Of a DNA stretch of 64,000 nucleotides, positions 48,095 through 60,300 are shown in pieces. The DNA comes from Argentina anserina. Taxonomy: Eukaryota > Streptophyta > Magnoliopsida > Rosales > Rosaceae. The stretch is taken from contig NC_065877.1 of the NCBI RefSeq assembly GCF_933775445.1, forward strand, positions 26,536,001 to 26,600,000, in the 5' to 3' direction. How positions within the stretch are numbered: position 1 is the first letter of the stretch; each line of letters starts with the position of its first letter. Made by a program: the position numbers and the translations under genes. The notes below the pieces were generated by a model. It was not told where the DNA came from and ran no database searches. It saw nothing but the letters and a program-made list of their open reading frames with translations.

Positions 48095-49806
48095 CTGGCT
48101 TTTCTCTTCTCTTGTATATGCCTGTGTGTTTCAGTGAGGAAGTAGCGCTCAGAAAACCAAGTCAAGAAGTGAAGAGTCAGAGAGAGGGAGCCAGTTTTTA
48201 TGAGAAGGTAGAGTCTTTGTGTCTCAAAACTCTATATATGTCGATTTTTGTTGATTCTTTTTCCATATTTACCCTTTTTCTATTTTGTGTTATTTATTTA
48301 TTTATTAAATTTCTCAATTCCTTTTTTTTTGACAATTCAATTCTTGTATTCTTGATGATCTTTTTTTTTTATGTTTTGTTGATGCATTTTGCGGCTTTAC
48401 CTTGTTATGGTTTTGGTTGAGCGAGCTTAAACCATGCTGTAAATTTATTTCCATCTTGTTTTTGTTGTTACATTGTCATTTTAGTTATTATCCTCTTGTG
48501 AGAATTGTTGTCTTCGCTCATACAACAACAAAATACGTGTTTGAGAAGCGTTCTATGATTTGTTCGACAAATCTGCGTTCATGGCATATTTCAAATAAGG
48601 ATGAGTATTAATATCGTAGATTTGAACTCATTTTTGGATCCAAGCTGAAATTTGGGATCCCCATTAGCTATCTTTGGGGTTTTCTGGTTGTAGACTTGTG
48701 ATGTTTTATACCTTTGAAGATTAAAATCAAATCCTTTCAAAATAAAAAATGGATTGAACTTCAATTATTTGTACAACTGCGATAAAAGGAAAAAAAAACA
48801 GAATCATATTATGAAGGACGCGATGTAGAGTCTTGGTCGTTCTATAGAGTACCTGTCGAGCTCCAGTGATGAATTAATGGTAAGTTGAAGGCTACGTTCG
48901 TACGGAAAGTTGGGACATATTAATCACCCTAGCTACCAATGGGCAATGGCTAAACATGTTATACAATGGTCGGACCTAGTTTGATAATATAGTACATTAT
49001 TCTGACACTCTACTTGCCTACTTGTTACTGCTACTTGCGAGTTGCAAGGCTGTCTTGATATGAGTATTCTAACATCAAGTCAACGGAAACCTCCTTGATG
49101 TAGTTTCTAGTCCACTCTTGGCTTTGTGATGCTGAGTGCTCTTGCAGTTTGTAGGTATCATATTCATCATTGTATGTATACATTTGTACTCATGTTATGG
49201 ATTCTCTTCTTTCCTTCGTTTGAAGTTTGTTCTAATCGGTTTTATCCAAAAAAAACTTTATGTGCAATTCCAACCTTCCTATCTTAGATTTTGTTCGGGA
49301 AGGAATGAGCACTTATTTCTTGAAGGAACAAACGAGCCGGACCAACCTGAAACCAAGCACTTGTTGTTTGAGCTTTGAACTTGCCGTCCATACAATCAGC
49401 TGGTTTAACCAAAGCATTGTTTCACCATTCAGAGACCGATTTTGACACAAGTGAGAACATGAAAAACATACACAGTGAAGTCCCTAATTATTATTCATTT
49501 CATTGGTTAAAGTAGCTTCTTGCTCTTCAGCGCAAGATTAAACCACGTCAATTTCTGTTCTTTGCACAAGTACACAAATTGTCTTATCATTGCATACATA
49601 AACGATAAATGTCTTCAACCGTATGTCAATTGTCTGCACAGGCGCAGCTTATTCATCACCACACAAGAAAAATCATGTTCTTGTGTCACAATATACCATT
49701 TAACCATCAGTTCTTCAAGCATGCATGCATTGCTTGAAAAAGGGTCAAAGCATTGCCATCAGAAATTAACTTTGACGTTCAAGAAACAGTAGAAGAGTAA
49801 CTTCAA
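48095..49806. other. AL promoter/5' UTR and intergenic DNA
   Basis: The first 150 bases or so are probably AL leader and core promoter. The remainder is AT-rich intergenic DNA up to the 3' UTR of the NF-YA gene. No gene or clear transposon is recognised. Confidence 0.4.
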
Positions 49807-49827
49807 TAGCCAAGGATGACTTCCCGA
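49807..49827 (-). promoter_or_regulatory. miR169 target site in the NF-YA 3' UTR
   Basis: On the minus strand the 21 bases contain AAGTCATCCTTGGCT, complementary to the core of miR169 (AGCCAAGGATGACTT). The site lies about 70 bases after the NF-YA stop codon, the standard place for miR169 regulation of this family. The 5' part reads TCGGG where an ideal site would read TCGGC, a single tolerated mismatch region near the miRNA 3' end. Cleavage is inferred from family knowledge. Confidence 0.88.
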
Positions 49828-49897
49828 CCGGTAAAGACAGCACTAGCAGCCGTAACCTCCAACAGAAGGTCAGAGTAGAGGCCGCTGAGTGGACTGT

Positions 49898-52800
49898 TCA
49901 CCGAAAGATAGAACCATGCTGCTGGTTTCCACCACCACCATGCAAATCAACTAGCGGAACTTGTAGTGTCCCACCAATGTGAGAGGGGTAGCCAAAGAAC
50001 CTGAAATCTTGCCGTGAAAAGATATCATCACTGTTAGAGGTGCTAGTGATGTCAGAGCAAGAGGTTGTGGAAGCACCATCTCGATAGTTGTCAGCCTCAT
50101 GAACATCAGATTCTGACATAAATCTGGTCATATGTAGCTGACCAGAACCTGAAGCATCTACTCCATGGCTTGTGTTAGGCTTAGAATCTTGGAGCTTTTT
50201 CATGTTGAGAAAGCGCCCGCCAGAACCTCTAGCCCTCTTTAATGCATGAACATGTCGAGATTCATGAAGATAAGGCTGCATACATATCACAATGGCCTTT
50301 CTCAGTACACACTCTTTTGTCAGTTACAAGAAAAGTACAACTCTCCTTTGCATAGTCTGCTATAAATATACCTTTCGAACTTTGGTGAGCTTGTTTTGAG
50401 CTTCAAGCTTGGCACGAAATTGCCTCCGCCTCAGAATTGCGCGGTACTGTTTTGCGTTTACATATATCGGTTCATCTTCTGCAAGATCAAGAGGCAAGGG
50501 AACCCGAGCAGGAGCAATCCCCATCATCTGAGGATGATGAAACTGGAGACGAACAAATGATAAATATCTCATTTATAGGCAACAGACAACAAACAACATC
50601 ATGGTAAGACTGCCAAAGTGATGTTTCTTTTATAAACCTCTAGTTCATAGCTTGACTGAAGGGAAAAAGAATCATCACCTATGTCAGCACCACTAGATTG
50701 TAGAATCAACAAGATACAAGTCATACAACCAGATAAATAATAGGGTATCCGTAAACTTTTGTGATTGGACTTTTGATCCCATCAAGAAAATCTTTTAAGA
50801 TTAATCCCACTTTGCATACTCACTTTGCATATATGCCTTAATTGTTGAATTCATAAGATCTAGTCTAACCTTACATAGACAAGAAGAATATTTAGTACTA
50901 TAAAGTATAAACAAAAACCAAATCAGCAAAACTAAAGAACAATAAGACCAAAGGAGATGTGACGCAAATTAGAACAAAACAATTGTAAGATAATTTCCTA
51001 CTTCAAGAGCACTTGTATATGGCTAAACAATTTGCGAGCAGAGACAGAGATGCCTAGACCTAGGAAGGTGCACTACGGCTCTATTCACTCTAAACTTTAG
51101 ATATGTATATGCTGAGTTGATTATGACCCTTAATCCTACCTAATAAAGACAATCACCATAACCACAAAAGTTTAAAAAATGATAGAAAAATATAGAAAAT
51201 TGAATATTGCCCCACATAAGATTTCAAAAATCCCTTTAAAGCTCCCTTCGTAGTACTGTAATTGCAACTGTCATTATAAAATCAGCCAATGAAAATGTGT
51301 AAACTCAAATATAGTTACAAGAACCTAGCTAGTGTGTAATAGGACATCAATTTTAGACCTTCCTTCCACATAGAATTTTCGTGTTTTGAAGCTCATGATA
51401 AGTCAAGAAATCCTGGAAAGGATAACCCTTCATAGTGTGTGACCGCATAGAAGGAAATAGCCCATTCAGTACTATGTTTCATCCTGTAGCAAGTTCTACG
51501 AGAACTAATCTCTATTCAGTTTCTAAAATAACATGTAAGCAACCAAATATGAATTGTAAACAAGTGAAATAGATGAATCTGAAGCACGTACCATAGCTTG
51601 TGGCCCATAAGGAGCAAGTAAGCCACCAATGTATGGTTCGGCACAGTGGAAGGGAACATGAGCCTAAATTAGTAGTCATTCAATGGTAAGAATTTAATCT
51701 TCACTCAACAACCAGAAAATACAAAGGCAGTAATCTACTTACCACGGACTGGCTAAAATCAAGTTGAGAAGGGAAGACAAATTGTTGACTTGTGATTGTG
51801 GAAAGAGACTTCTTGTGGCCCCCAACACGCCTCCCTTGTTGTTCATTATACCCTGTGCAAGAACACAGCTAACAAAATTAGAAGGTGCTCTGGTCCAGTA
51901 ACTAAAGAAACCAATGTGCAGAAAACATGCATTATGTTAAGGAAGTTCTTAAATAATATCACGGTGTTGCAACTCCAAACAGAATAAAGACACGACATTG
52001 ACATCCGTATCATTATTGATGAACATCCATTTTATTATATCAAAGTTATCTCTTTCACATATCTTATGCATAAACCCACTATATAGAGAATATACCACTT
52101 CTATATTACAGAAAACATACAAAAATGCATAAAGAATAAGAATCTTCTTATATAGATGTGAAGGAAAACACAGCAAGGGGAAGAAAGTACAGGTAGATGA
52201 GTATATGGACCTGTAACTACGCCTTGCCCACAGGGATTGTCTTCTTTCAAACTAGTCAACTCAGAGTGCGATTGACCAGTGGATTGAGTTGAGGATGAAT
52301 CTTGATTTGGAACATGGTCACCAGATTTTTTGGTGCTACGACAATGTGGTAGTGGCACACCCATCTTCAAAATTACAGTATCCGATATAACAACTGTAGA
52401 GCGTGAATTTCAGCAGAATCCTCCCGTGAAGAGGATCGAGCAACGAATGAAGATGTCAAGTGAGCAGAACTTAAACTGGAGCTTTTACTTCACAAACTTT
52501 GCAGTCTTAAACAACTGTTCAGCTTGTCAACAATTTGAATAGTTGAAATTTAATGTTAAAAGAGAGAGACCTGACTTTTACTTAAATTCTTCACCAATCG
52601 GCAACCAGGTGTCCAAGTAAGTCCAAACTGCAACGCTGCTAAAGAACAGTAAAGACTTAACAAATGCAGTAATGAAACAGTGAAAATTCAGCTGAAGACA
52701 AAAGAAGAACAGTATAACTTGAGGGAACTAGCTACTGTTAGTAAATATGATGCATAACTAATAGTCTCAAAACATCTCACCTCACTATACCCAAAAGGGT

Positions 52801-53803
52801 ATGAGAGTATATTAAATAATAAATACAGTAAACCATTTAAAGCAATCGATACACTAGACATGAATGGAAGAGCTCCAGTTATCCCATTGAAAATGAAAAG
52901 GGGTAATGCAACGCACTACTGATATATAGAGAAAAGCATAACTTAAAATTCCATCAATGAAATTCACCACATAACTTGAGCTCTTATGTTTTCCTTTGCA
53001 ATTTGCAGGTTATTTCAAGAACCATGATACTGATTTGGGTATTCATAAAATTAAGAAAATATAAAACAGAGATGCAAGCACTGTTTTTAGTCTCAAATCT
53101 CATTCCAAGTTTCCAACTTGGATAAAAATAAGAGTAGGTTCAGCACCAATCACAATCAAATTAATTATTATTAACACAAGCATATTAAGAGGGAAAAAAT
53201 ATGAGGTACTTGCTGCTCCAAAGAGAGAAAAGGGAAATCAGGTCCTTTTTTTTGGCAATGAAATCAGGCCATTTTTGAAGTTTAGTAAATCATAGGATCC
53301 CTCAATTTTAGTATTAAAGTCATTATTTCTGAAATGGAATAAAAACAGAGCTGAAAATATTGCATAAATCTCCCACAGAATTGAATGACATTTGATAAAT
53401 GCAAGACCAAGAATAAGAATCTCAAGGCAAGAAAGAAAATAAAAATCCGTATGATAATTTATACACCCAAGAACAAAATTAACTCTTGAACAAGCACAGT
53501 AACATTGACTCTCTCTCTCTCTCTCTCTGTGTCTCTTCCCCAAATCAAGAAACCCATCATCATTTCAAACCCAGAACACACTGCACCCATCTCAATTTCC
53601 ACATGCAATCAAATCAGAGTATATCCAAAAACAGAATTCTCAAGATGAAAGAGACTCTAGTAAGTTCCACCCAAATAAACAACTGAAAGAAAACTAAACC
53701 CCTCAAGAACAAAGCAGCAGAGCATAGAGAAGTGAGCAAGCAAGCAATCAAAGAGACATGGAGAGAAAGAAGAACCTTTAAGGGGGGTTGTCAGCTTGTG
53801 CAT
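49898..53803 (-). CDS. NF-YA: Nuclear transcription factor Y subunit A (CCAAT-binding)
   Basis: NF-YA is the DNA-contacting subunit of the NF-Y trimer that binds CCAAT boxes with NF-YB and NF-YC. Exons 53803-53776, 52635-52571, 52364-52211, 51852-51743, 51663-51592, 50542-50372 and 50275-49898 join in frame to 325 residues. The NF-YA domain spans about residues 167-226. Its association helix lies in [20 protein letters not shown], followed by the linker and the DNA-binding [20 protein letters not shown], with GGRFLN at its end. [13 protein letters not shown] block upstream is shared with plant NF-YA3/8-type proteins. The first two exons are less certain: translation could instead begin at MGVPLPHC (52364), giving 294 residues. 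The domain has YRAI where YHGI or YHAI is usual. Regulation by miR169 and by upstream ORFs is likely. Confidence 0.93.
53511..53528. repeat. (CT)n run in NF-YA intron 1
   Basis: A short CT dinucleotide tract (GA on the coding strand) lies inside the first NF-YA intron. GA repeats near plant promoters can bind BPC factors, but no function is shown here. Confidence 0.8.
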
Positions 53804-53838
53804 GTCATCTTCCTCATCTTCTACCTTGGAACAACCAT
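53791..53838 (-). promoter_or_regulatory. Upstream ORFs in the NF-YA leader
   Basis: Two minimal ORFs precede or overlap the first NF-YA start. One is ATG GTT GTT CCA AGG TAG (53838-53821). The other (53817-53791) encodes MRKMTCTS and overlaps the ATG at 53803 in another frame. If the leader begins upstream, ribosomes would meet both first, which could favour initiation at the downstream MGVPLPHC start. Confidence 0.5.
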
Positions 53839-56800
53839 CTCTCCTCCTCTGAAACTCACTGTTTCTCACTTTCACATATCACAAAGCCATTTTGACATCT
53901 CCAAATCTCACACTAGAATACACAAAAGACTAATCTCTCTAGACACCCATCAACTCCCTCTCCCCACCCTTCACCACCTTCCCACCTTCTCTGTCCTTTT
54001 AGAATTAAACTAATCAATTCCCCAGCACCATTTGATTAATTTAATCCTTCGGATGATTATCATTCTCGTCTGTTTCCTTGGTCTGTACTATTCTTCCATG
54101 CCACTTGGCCTAGGAGACTGTAATCCACGCGCTGTGGGTCAACTCTCGGTTTCTGTTCGAGTGGTCCAGAAATCTTTGGACCATTGGATGAGGTGGGGAC
54201 TGGATCCGACGGTGATCTGTTGCTCGCCGTCCACAGTGTTGGGAATCTCAGGAAAGAGGTTGACCGTATGAAGATTAGTTGTTGCGGACAAAGGGGTACG
54301 TATGTAATGAATGCGAGTCACAAACGTTGTACAGGGATTTGTACAGAACATAGTACTGATCCTGTTCTGAAGATTCTACTAGATTCTTTCTTTTACGTAT
54401 TACAGTTTTCAAGATTCTTCTTTCGTTGAGAACAAACTCGCGTATAGTTATCTCGAATTTTATGTTTGATATTGGACTAAGATCACTTATATTTATCTCA
54501 TCCTTACTTGATCCGTGGAGTCAGTGTTGTATACTTGACCTAAACTCATTGTTTCATGAAGATTATTTCAAATACCTAGCTAAAAGAAATCCGACACCTA
54601 GCAGTTTGCTTAACATCTAAGTGTGTACCATCACTTTTGTTCCAATTTGTCTTCCTTTGTACATGATCTTTATATAAGCTCTCAAACACGCTTGGGAAGA
54701 GAGTGGATCTCTGCTCATGACATTTTCTTTGCATCACCTTTCTTTAAGATAATACAGCTGACCATACACAGGGTTATCTAGAGCTATTTAGTACATAGGT
54801 GCCATCTGCCCTGGCTTCCATCCATTATTATTTGAATACTTAGTGTTAATTTTCTAATTCATACAGTCCTGAGAAGCCGTTTGTTGCTACTCATTTTCAT
54901 ATATTATTATCCTCTCTAAACCTGCAAGAGTCGTATTATGGCAATTCTTTTAGGGTGGCGTAGTTGACACCCTTCTTTTATATTTTCGCACACCCTTTTC
55001 ATTTAAATGGTATGATTTTTTCTTCAATCACACACCCTATTAGACTTCTATTCTCCAGTAATATTTAAACCTAACAACAGCTATGAACACAATTATTTTT
55101 TAACACTTGGATCAAGATTAAGGAAAAACTAGCCTAGCTAAGACAAGAGATTCCCTAAAAAACACAGATAGAGATTCACAACAGAATCCACATGCCTCAG
55201 TGTTGGTTTTTTAATTGTCATTAAGAAATTCAATAAAACCTGGCACCACAAGAACTTGCCAAGTTTACAAAATAGAGATTTAAATTAGAAGGCTGGCTCA
55301 GAGAGATTGACTTTCAGTGTAAAATGAGTGAGGCAATATTCATTTAGTTGCCAGACCATGAGAATATATGATAACCCTTTTCTCTGTTTTTATAGTCTGT
55401 AATATTCCTCAGCCCCAACAAGAAATGAAGAGGTTGGAGTTGAAAACTTGAAATATAAAGAAGTCTATATGAGTTCGTTTTGTTAATGATCGAAATGAGA
55501 GTAGTCTTATTATGAGAAATAGGGTAAAAGAAGAACAATTCAAATTCTGTGTAACCAAAATAGTGGAATGCTACATCTTAGTCCTTAGATGATTACAGTC
55601 CCATTTGTTTGAGTTTTCTTATTTAATTTTATAAAGAAATTCTGTGTGTTTTATATGTACAAAAATTTGGGGTTCATCGGATTGGGAAAAGAAGTCTCGG
55701 AGCTAGTTGCATCACCAAACTAAGTGGAGATTCATCAATCATTAGGTCAGTTGTCAACGTTGAGAAATCTATAGCTTAACCAACCAGCATGGAATACTAG
55801 TATTCTGATCAACATCAACTACATGAAGTTAAAATTGGATTTGGAAAATGGAATGAGACTTGTGGGTAGCGGCCATCTGTCAGTTGGAGAACAAGACCCC
55901 ATTGTCATCCGCTCCATCCTTTCTTAATCTGCAACCATAAATTTGTTCATTGAATAGAAAGTATGAAGCTCAGTCCTGGATACTGATTACAAGATGAGGT
56001 GCAACTCTCCAGCCCCATCACAAAGTAAGACCCTCATTGCCACACACATAGCTCACCCTAACCACCACCGGCGGTCCCGCTTATGTTGCACCTTCTTTCT
56101 GAGATCAATCAACCAAGGCACCTTCTTTCTGAGATTAACCAGGACTTTGACTAGCACAACTGAACTTTTGTAGAGCTTGTCATGGAACTGCTATTCTCAG
56201 AGAACTGAGAGAAGTCATTGTTGTTGGGGGCCAGATGTAGTCTATAAGATGGATTTGATCAAACTAACAAACAACTCCAGAAGAAGAGACCCAACACGCA
56301 TGCAGTTAAACTAATCCAGGGAGCTCGAACACAATAATAGAGATCACCTGTATAAACCTTTCAGAAGTACCAAACGCTACCCTCCCCACCCAATTACCCG
56401 TTGTGCCTGGAGAAAGGTCCCGTCGAAGTTTTGTCCTCACCACAATATGGAACAAATCAACAAATAAGCAAGCTAAAGGCGATGAGTCGGCCCCTTGCTC
56501 GCTTACCCAAAAAGAAAAAGAAGCAGAACAAAGACGGCCACCGAAGAAATTATCATCCATGAAATTGATGTTCAACTGGTGAGCTACTAACAAGGATGCC
56601 TCAAAAAGAAAGCTGAACAATGATCATCAGAGATCAGACCAATAGATCAATTATGGGACTGGCAAAAGATTTTGGATAGAGGAATGAGAGAAGAATCCAG
56701 AAGAAAAAAACAGGATCGGAGTAAGTAGGGATAGACAAAAGAAAAGGACCGATACACTAAAAACAGTCTCTCCCCCTTCATAAAATAAAAATAAAAAGAT

Positions 56801-57385
56801 ACTGGAGAGGGGTCAAAACATATTATTTTCCAACACAGAATACACAACATTATTATAGCTGCCCAAACTCGTTACACTGTTAAAAATCCTATCAATTTGC
56901 TACTATTGTTACAACATAACCTAAAGGATACATTTCAGTAATAGCAAATATTGGTACACATAATAACACATCAAATCATGGGTTGACCAAATAACAGACC
57001 CACAACATGTATGCATATGCATATGGCATTCACAAGCTTGGCAAAAAGGAATTTCGTAATTAATAGCACACTGACCCAAACAAAGGAACACCTTCAAATT
57101 TAATTGTCCGCATAAATTATAAATCAGCCAATGGCAACATGCTATATGAAATTGGGAATTCCAGAGTCATCAGTGCGGGTCAAGGTACAGGTTAATGCAT
57201 AGGTCGCGAAGAGCGTATATCTGAGAAGGAGAAAACTTCACTGGCACACAAAGGTTCATAAAATATGTAGCATCTTTTGGACTGGAGGGCTCTCTTCCGT
57301 TAGAAGTCAATCCAAGAAGTCTTTCAAGGAATTATTCTTTAGGTGCAGACCGGAACAGCCAGAATGCATTCATCCAAACAAATGG
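53839..57385. other. NF-YA promoter, intergenic DNA and CID4 3' UTR
   Basis: A 3.5 kb stretch has no recognised gene. The left end is the NF-YA upstream region and the right end (about 57150-57385) is probably the 3' UTR of the minus-strand CID4 gene. A small tandem duplication near 56091-56140 repeats gcaccttctttctgagat 28 bases apart. The ORFs here show no domain features. Confidence 0.45.
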
Positions 57386-60300
57386 TTAATAATCTCGTCC
57401 TTTATATGGCATTTCCTGTAAAGAATAATACAAAGCCATAAGTTATATTTGACACTTGATACTAAGTTCATAGATTGGCAAGTAAATAGTGATTCTACAC
57501 AGAACTAGAACATCTCGTCAACCAAGCTAAAATATGATGGAGGACATTATAACAGACTTACAGGTTGATAGTTTGGCATGTATACAACTTGTCTAGGGTG
57601 TCCAAGAAGCATCTGTTGTCCATACTGCAATTAGGTGAACAAATGTAATAATATCAGAAGTTAAACTCTGCAAAAACTTTCCACATGACCTGTGAAACGA
57701 AGACAAGAAAGAGTCGCACCTGAGGCCCATTGGGATGATAATATGCTTGGGGTGCTTGCATCTGCCCCACCTGTGGATTAAACATAACAGGTTGGTGTGC
57801 AAAAGAGTGTCCCTGCTAGAATCATATAAGTACTTTTATTTAGAATTTTAAATAAAAAGGTTGAATTCAGAATTCGAAAAAGGAACAATGTCAGCCAAAA
57901 TGTAAGATCTTCAAGGAAAGAAGATAAATGTTTCATCCACATATATCACTTCCTACGCTCTTAAAAAATATAATAATGTGATGAAGAATAGGGGAAGCTT
58001 GGAGTTAAAAAGAACTTGAGAGCTTTTCTTTTAGTTTCTGTTTTGTTGGGCGTTTTTGCCCTCTCTGTAACAAAAAACAAAAAAAAAAGACTTGAGGGCT
58101 TTGCTTTATTTCCAGGTTTGTGTGATGCAGCCTAACCTTGGGTGTGAAGCCTAAAACCTCTAGGCTTGATGCCTAGAAACCCTACTGGTGTGATGCTAGT
58201 AGTTTTATCCTTTTCTTACAACCCGTATTCTTATTCCCCTTTCTTTAAGTATACTTAAACAAACCCTGAGCAGAATGTCCGCATCATAACTAACACGAAA
58301 AGGAATCTTGGAAATGAGATCCATGGTTTTGCTGCTCATTTTAGGCATGGTGAAATCCTGGAAGCTGAGGTTTGGGGTATGCTTCTTGGTTAAAAATTAG
58401 CACCTGATTTTGCATGGACAAAGTTGTTGTGGAATGCGACTATGAGGTTCTTCTTAACTTAATGGGGTGAATGAGTTGCTGCCTTTGAAGACTGTCGGTA
58501 ATTAGTGACTCCACCTTCCAGCTGCGTTTTCCGAGCGTATAACACCCATGAGTATCAGGAAATCAATACGGTTGAAAATGCACTACCAAGATGCAATTTA
58601 TCGGCTTAGATTGGTGCTATCTACTAACCTCCCCCACAGATCATTAGCCTTCTGCTAGATGACACGTGTGAAACTCCTAGATATAGGAAAAATATCAACA
58701 GCCATGGGCTGACTTTAGTTTTTGGGGTTTTCTTTTCTGGGTCCTTTTGGACCCTCATATATCCAAAAAATAAAAATAAAACAAATCTATAACATAGCAA
58801 TAAGAACTCAATGCAACCATAATTCACTACCAGGCATTTTGGGTCATGCTGATTCAACTGGAATTTTAGCTTTCATATTTATTGTCTTAGTGTCTAGGTT
58901 CTATCTTCCCTTATCCCTTCTGCAAAGGTAGACAGAAATCTTAGTTTATCAAGAGTAAAGGCACTCAATCTGATCCATAGCCTCGATAATGGACCCGAAT
59001 TGAAAAGATGCAACATCACTGGAAATAGTAAGTGACATGAATCCAAAATTATAGGAGAGAATGAGTACTGAAATTAGGCGGCATTAATTTGATTAGGCTA
59101 TGCCACAAAAAGGATAGAAGTAATATTAAAGGTATAAGAATTTAACAAAGCATCAAAATACTTACTCCAATGCCAACAGGCATGCCAGGCATATGTGGTA
59201 CAGCAGGCAAGTTTGTTGGATAATAGAAGGAACCATCTGACACCGGGGAAGGAGGCCTAACAGGGGCTTGAGATGGAACAAAACTCTTTGCATGTGGGTT
59301 GAATTTAAATTCCTAATATCCAGAAAAAAATAATATATAAATCTAATGAATATAAGGAAAATGCACAATAACTGCATGTTCAGTTACCCATTATACCAAG
59401 GCAATATTCTAATTGTCTGCATTTCAGGCCTACTACTAACAAGGGTGTCAGCAAAACACAAAGCTGCACCATACACACCTTAGCATTGGGATTCAATGTC
59501 GACTTTTCAGAGGACAAGGAACCCAAGGATGAGCTTGGTGATAAACCACGGCCACCAGAAGCAGAGACAGCAACTGCACATTCTGAATTGGAAGATGCAG
59601 AACTACCAGGTCGTCCATGAGTATTTACTGTGTGCGTTTGTACATGTCCTTTGCCGGCCACTGGACCCTCTAGTTCACTAGAACTCGTCTTATCTTGACC
59701 CTTGGACGTGTAAGGAAGTGGAGTATAGGAGGTGGCATTTGAGGACTGCACACCTGTATCAGATGAATCTTTGGCCTTCTCTGAGTCTACATCCAATAAT
59801 CAACAAACAATAATGACAATTTTTTACAATCTAATGCTTCCCATTTGGTAGTGCCAAAAGGTCAAGAATTGCACAGATAGAGTAAGACAAAAAATTACCA
59901 CAAATAACTTTATAAGGTTAAACTCTTTCACCTGCCTGGACTTTAAACAAAAATCATTTGTGCCCCTAGAGATCTAATCTTATCAGATGTCCTTATACTT
60001 AACAATTCGAACCATCATAACCATTCACCAAACTCTTTCATTTTCTCCATGAAGTGAAGATGTGGCAAGTCCACTTGGGTTGATTTTAGCCTGGACCATG
60101 TATATGGTGTGTTTCTTGTGTGACACGAAACTAGTTTCAGTGGGCCCACCACATCAACAATTCATGAAAAATAGAACATAAAATGGTCCATGGAATGGTA
60201 GTTATGGCACTCACCATCTGGTTTTGATGTTTGACTATCCCCAGCCAGCTGTATTAAGAGGAATATAAATCATGAGTTAGACACCGTAATAATTTATAAT

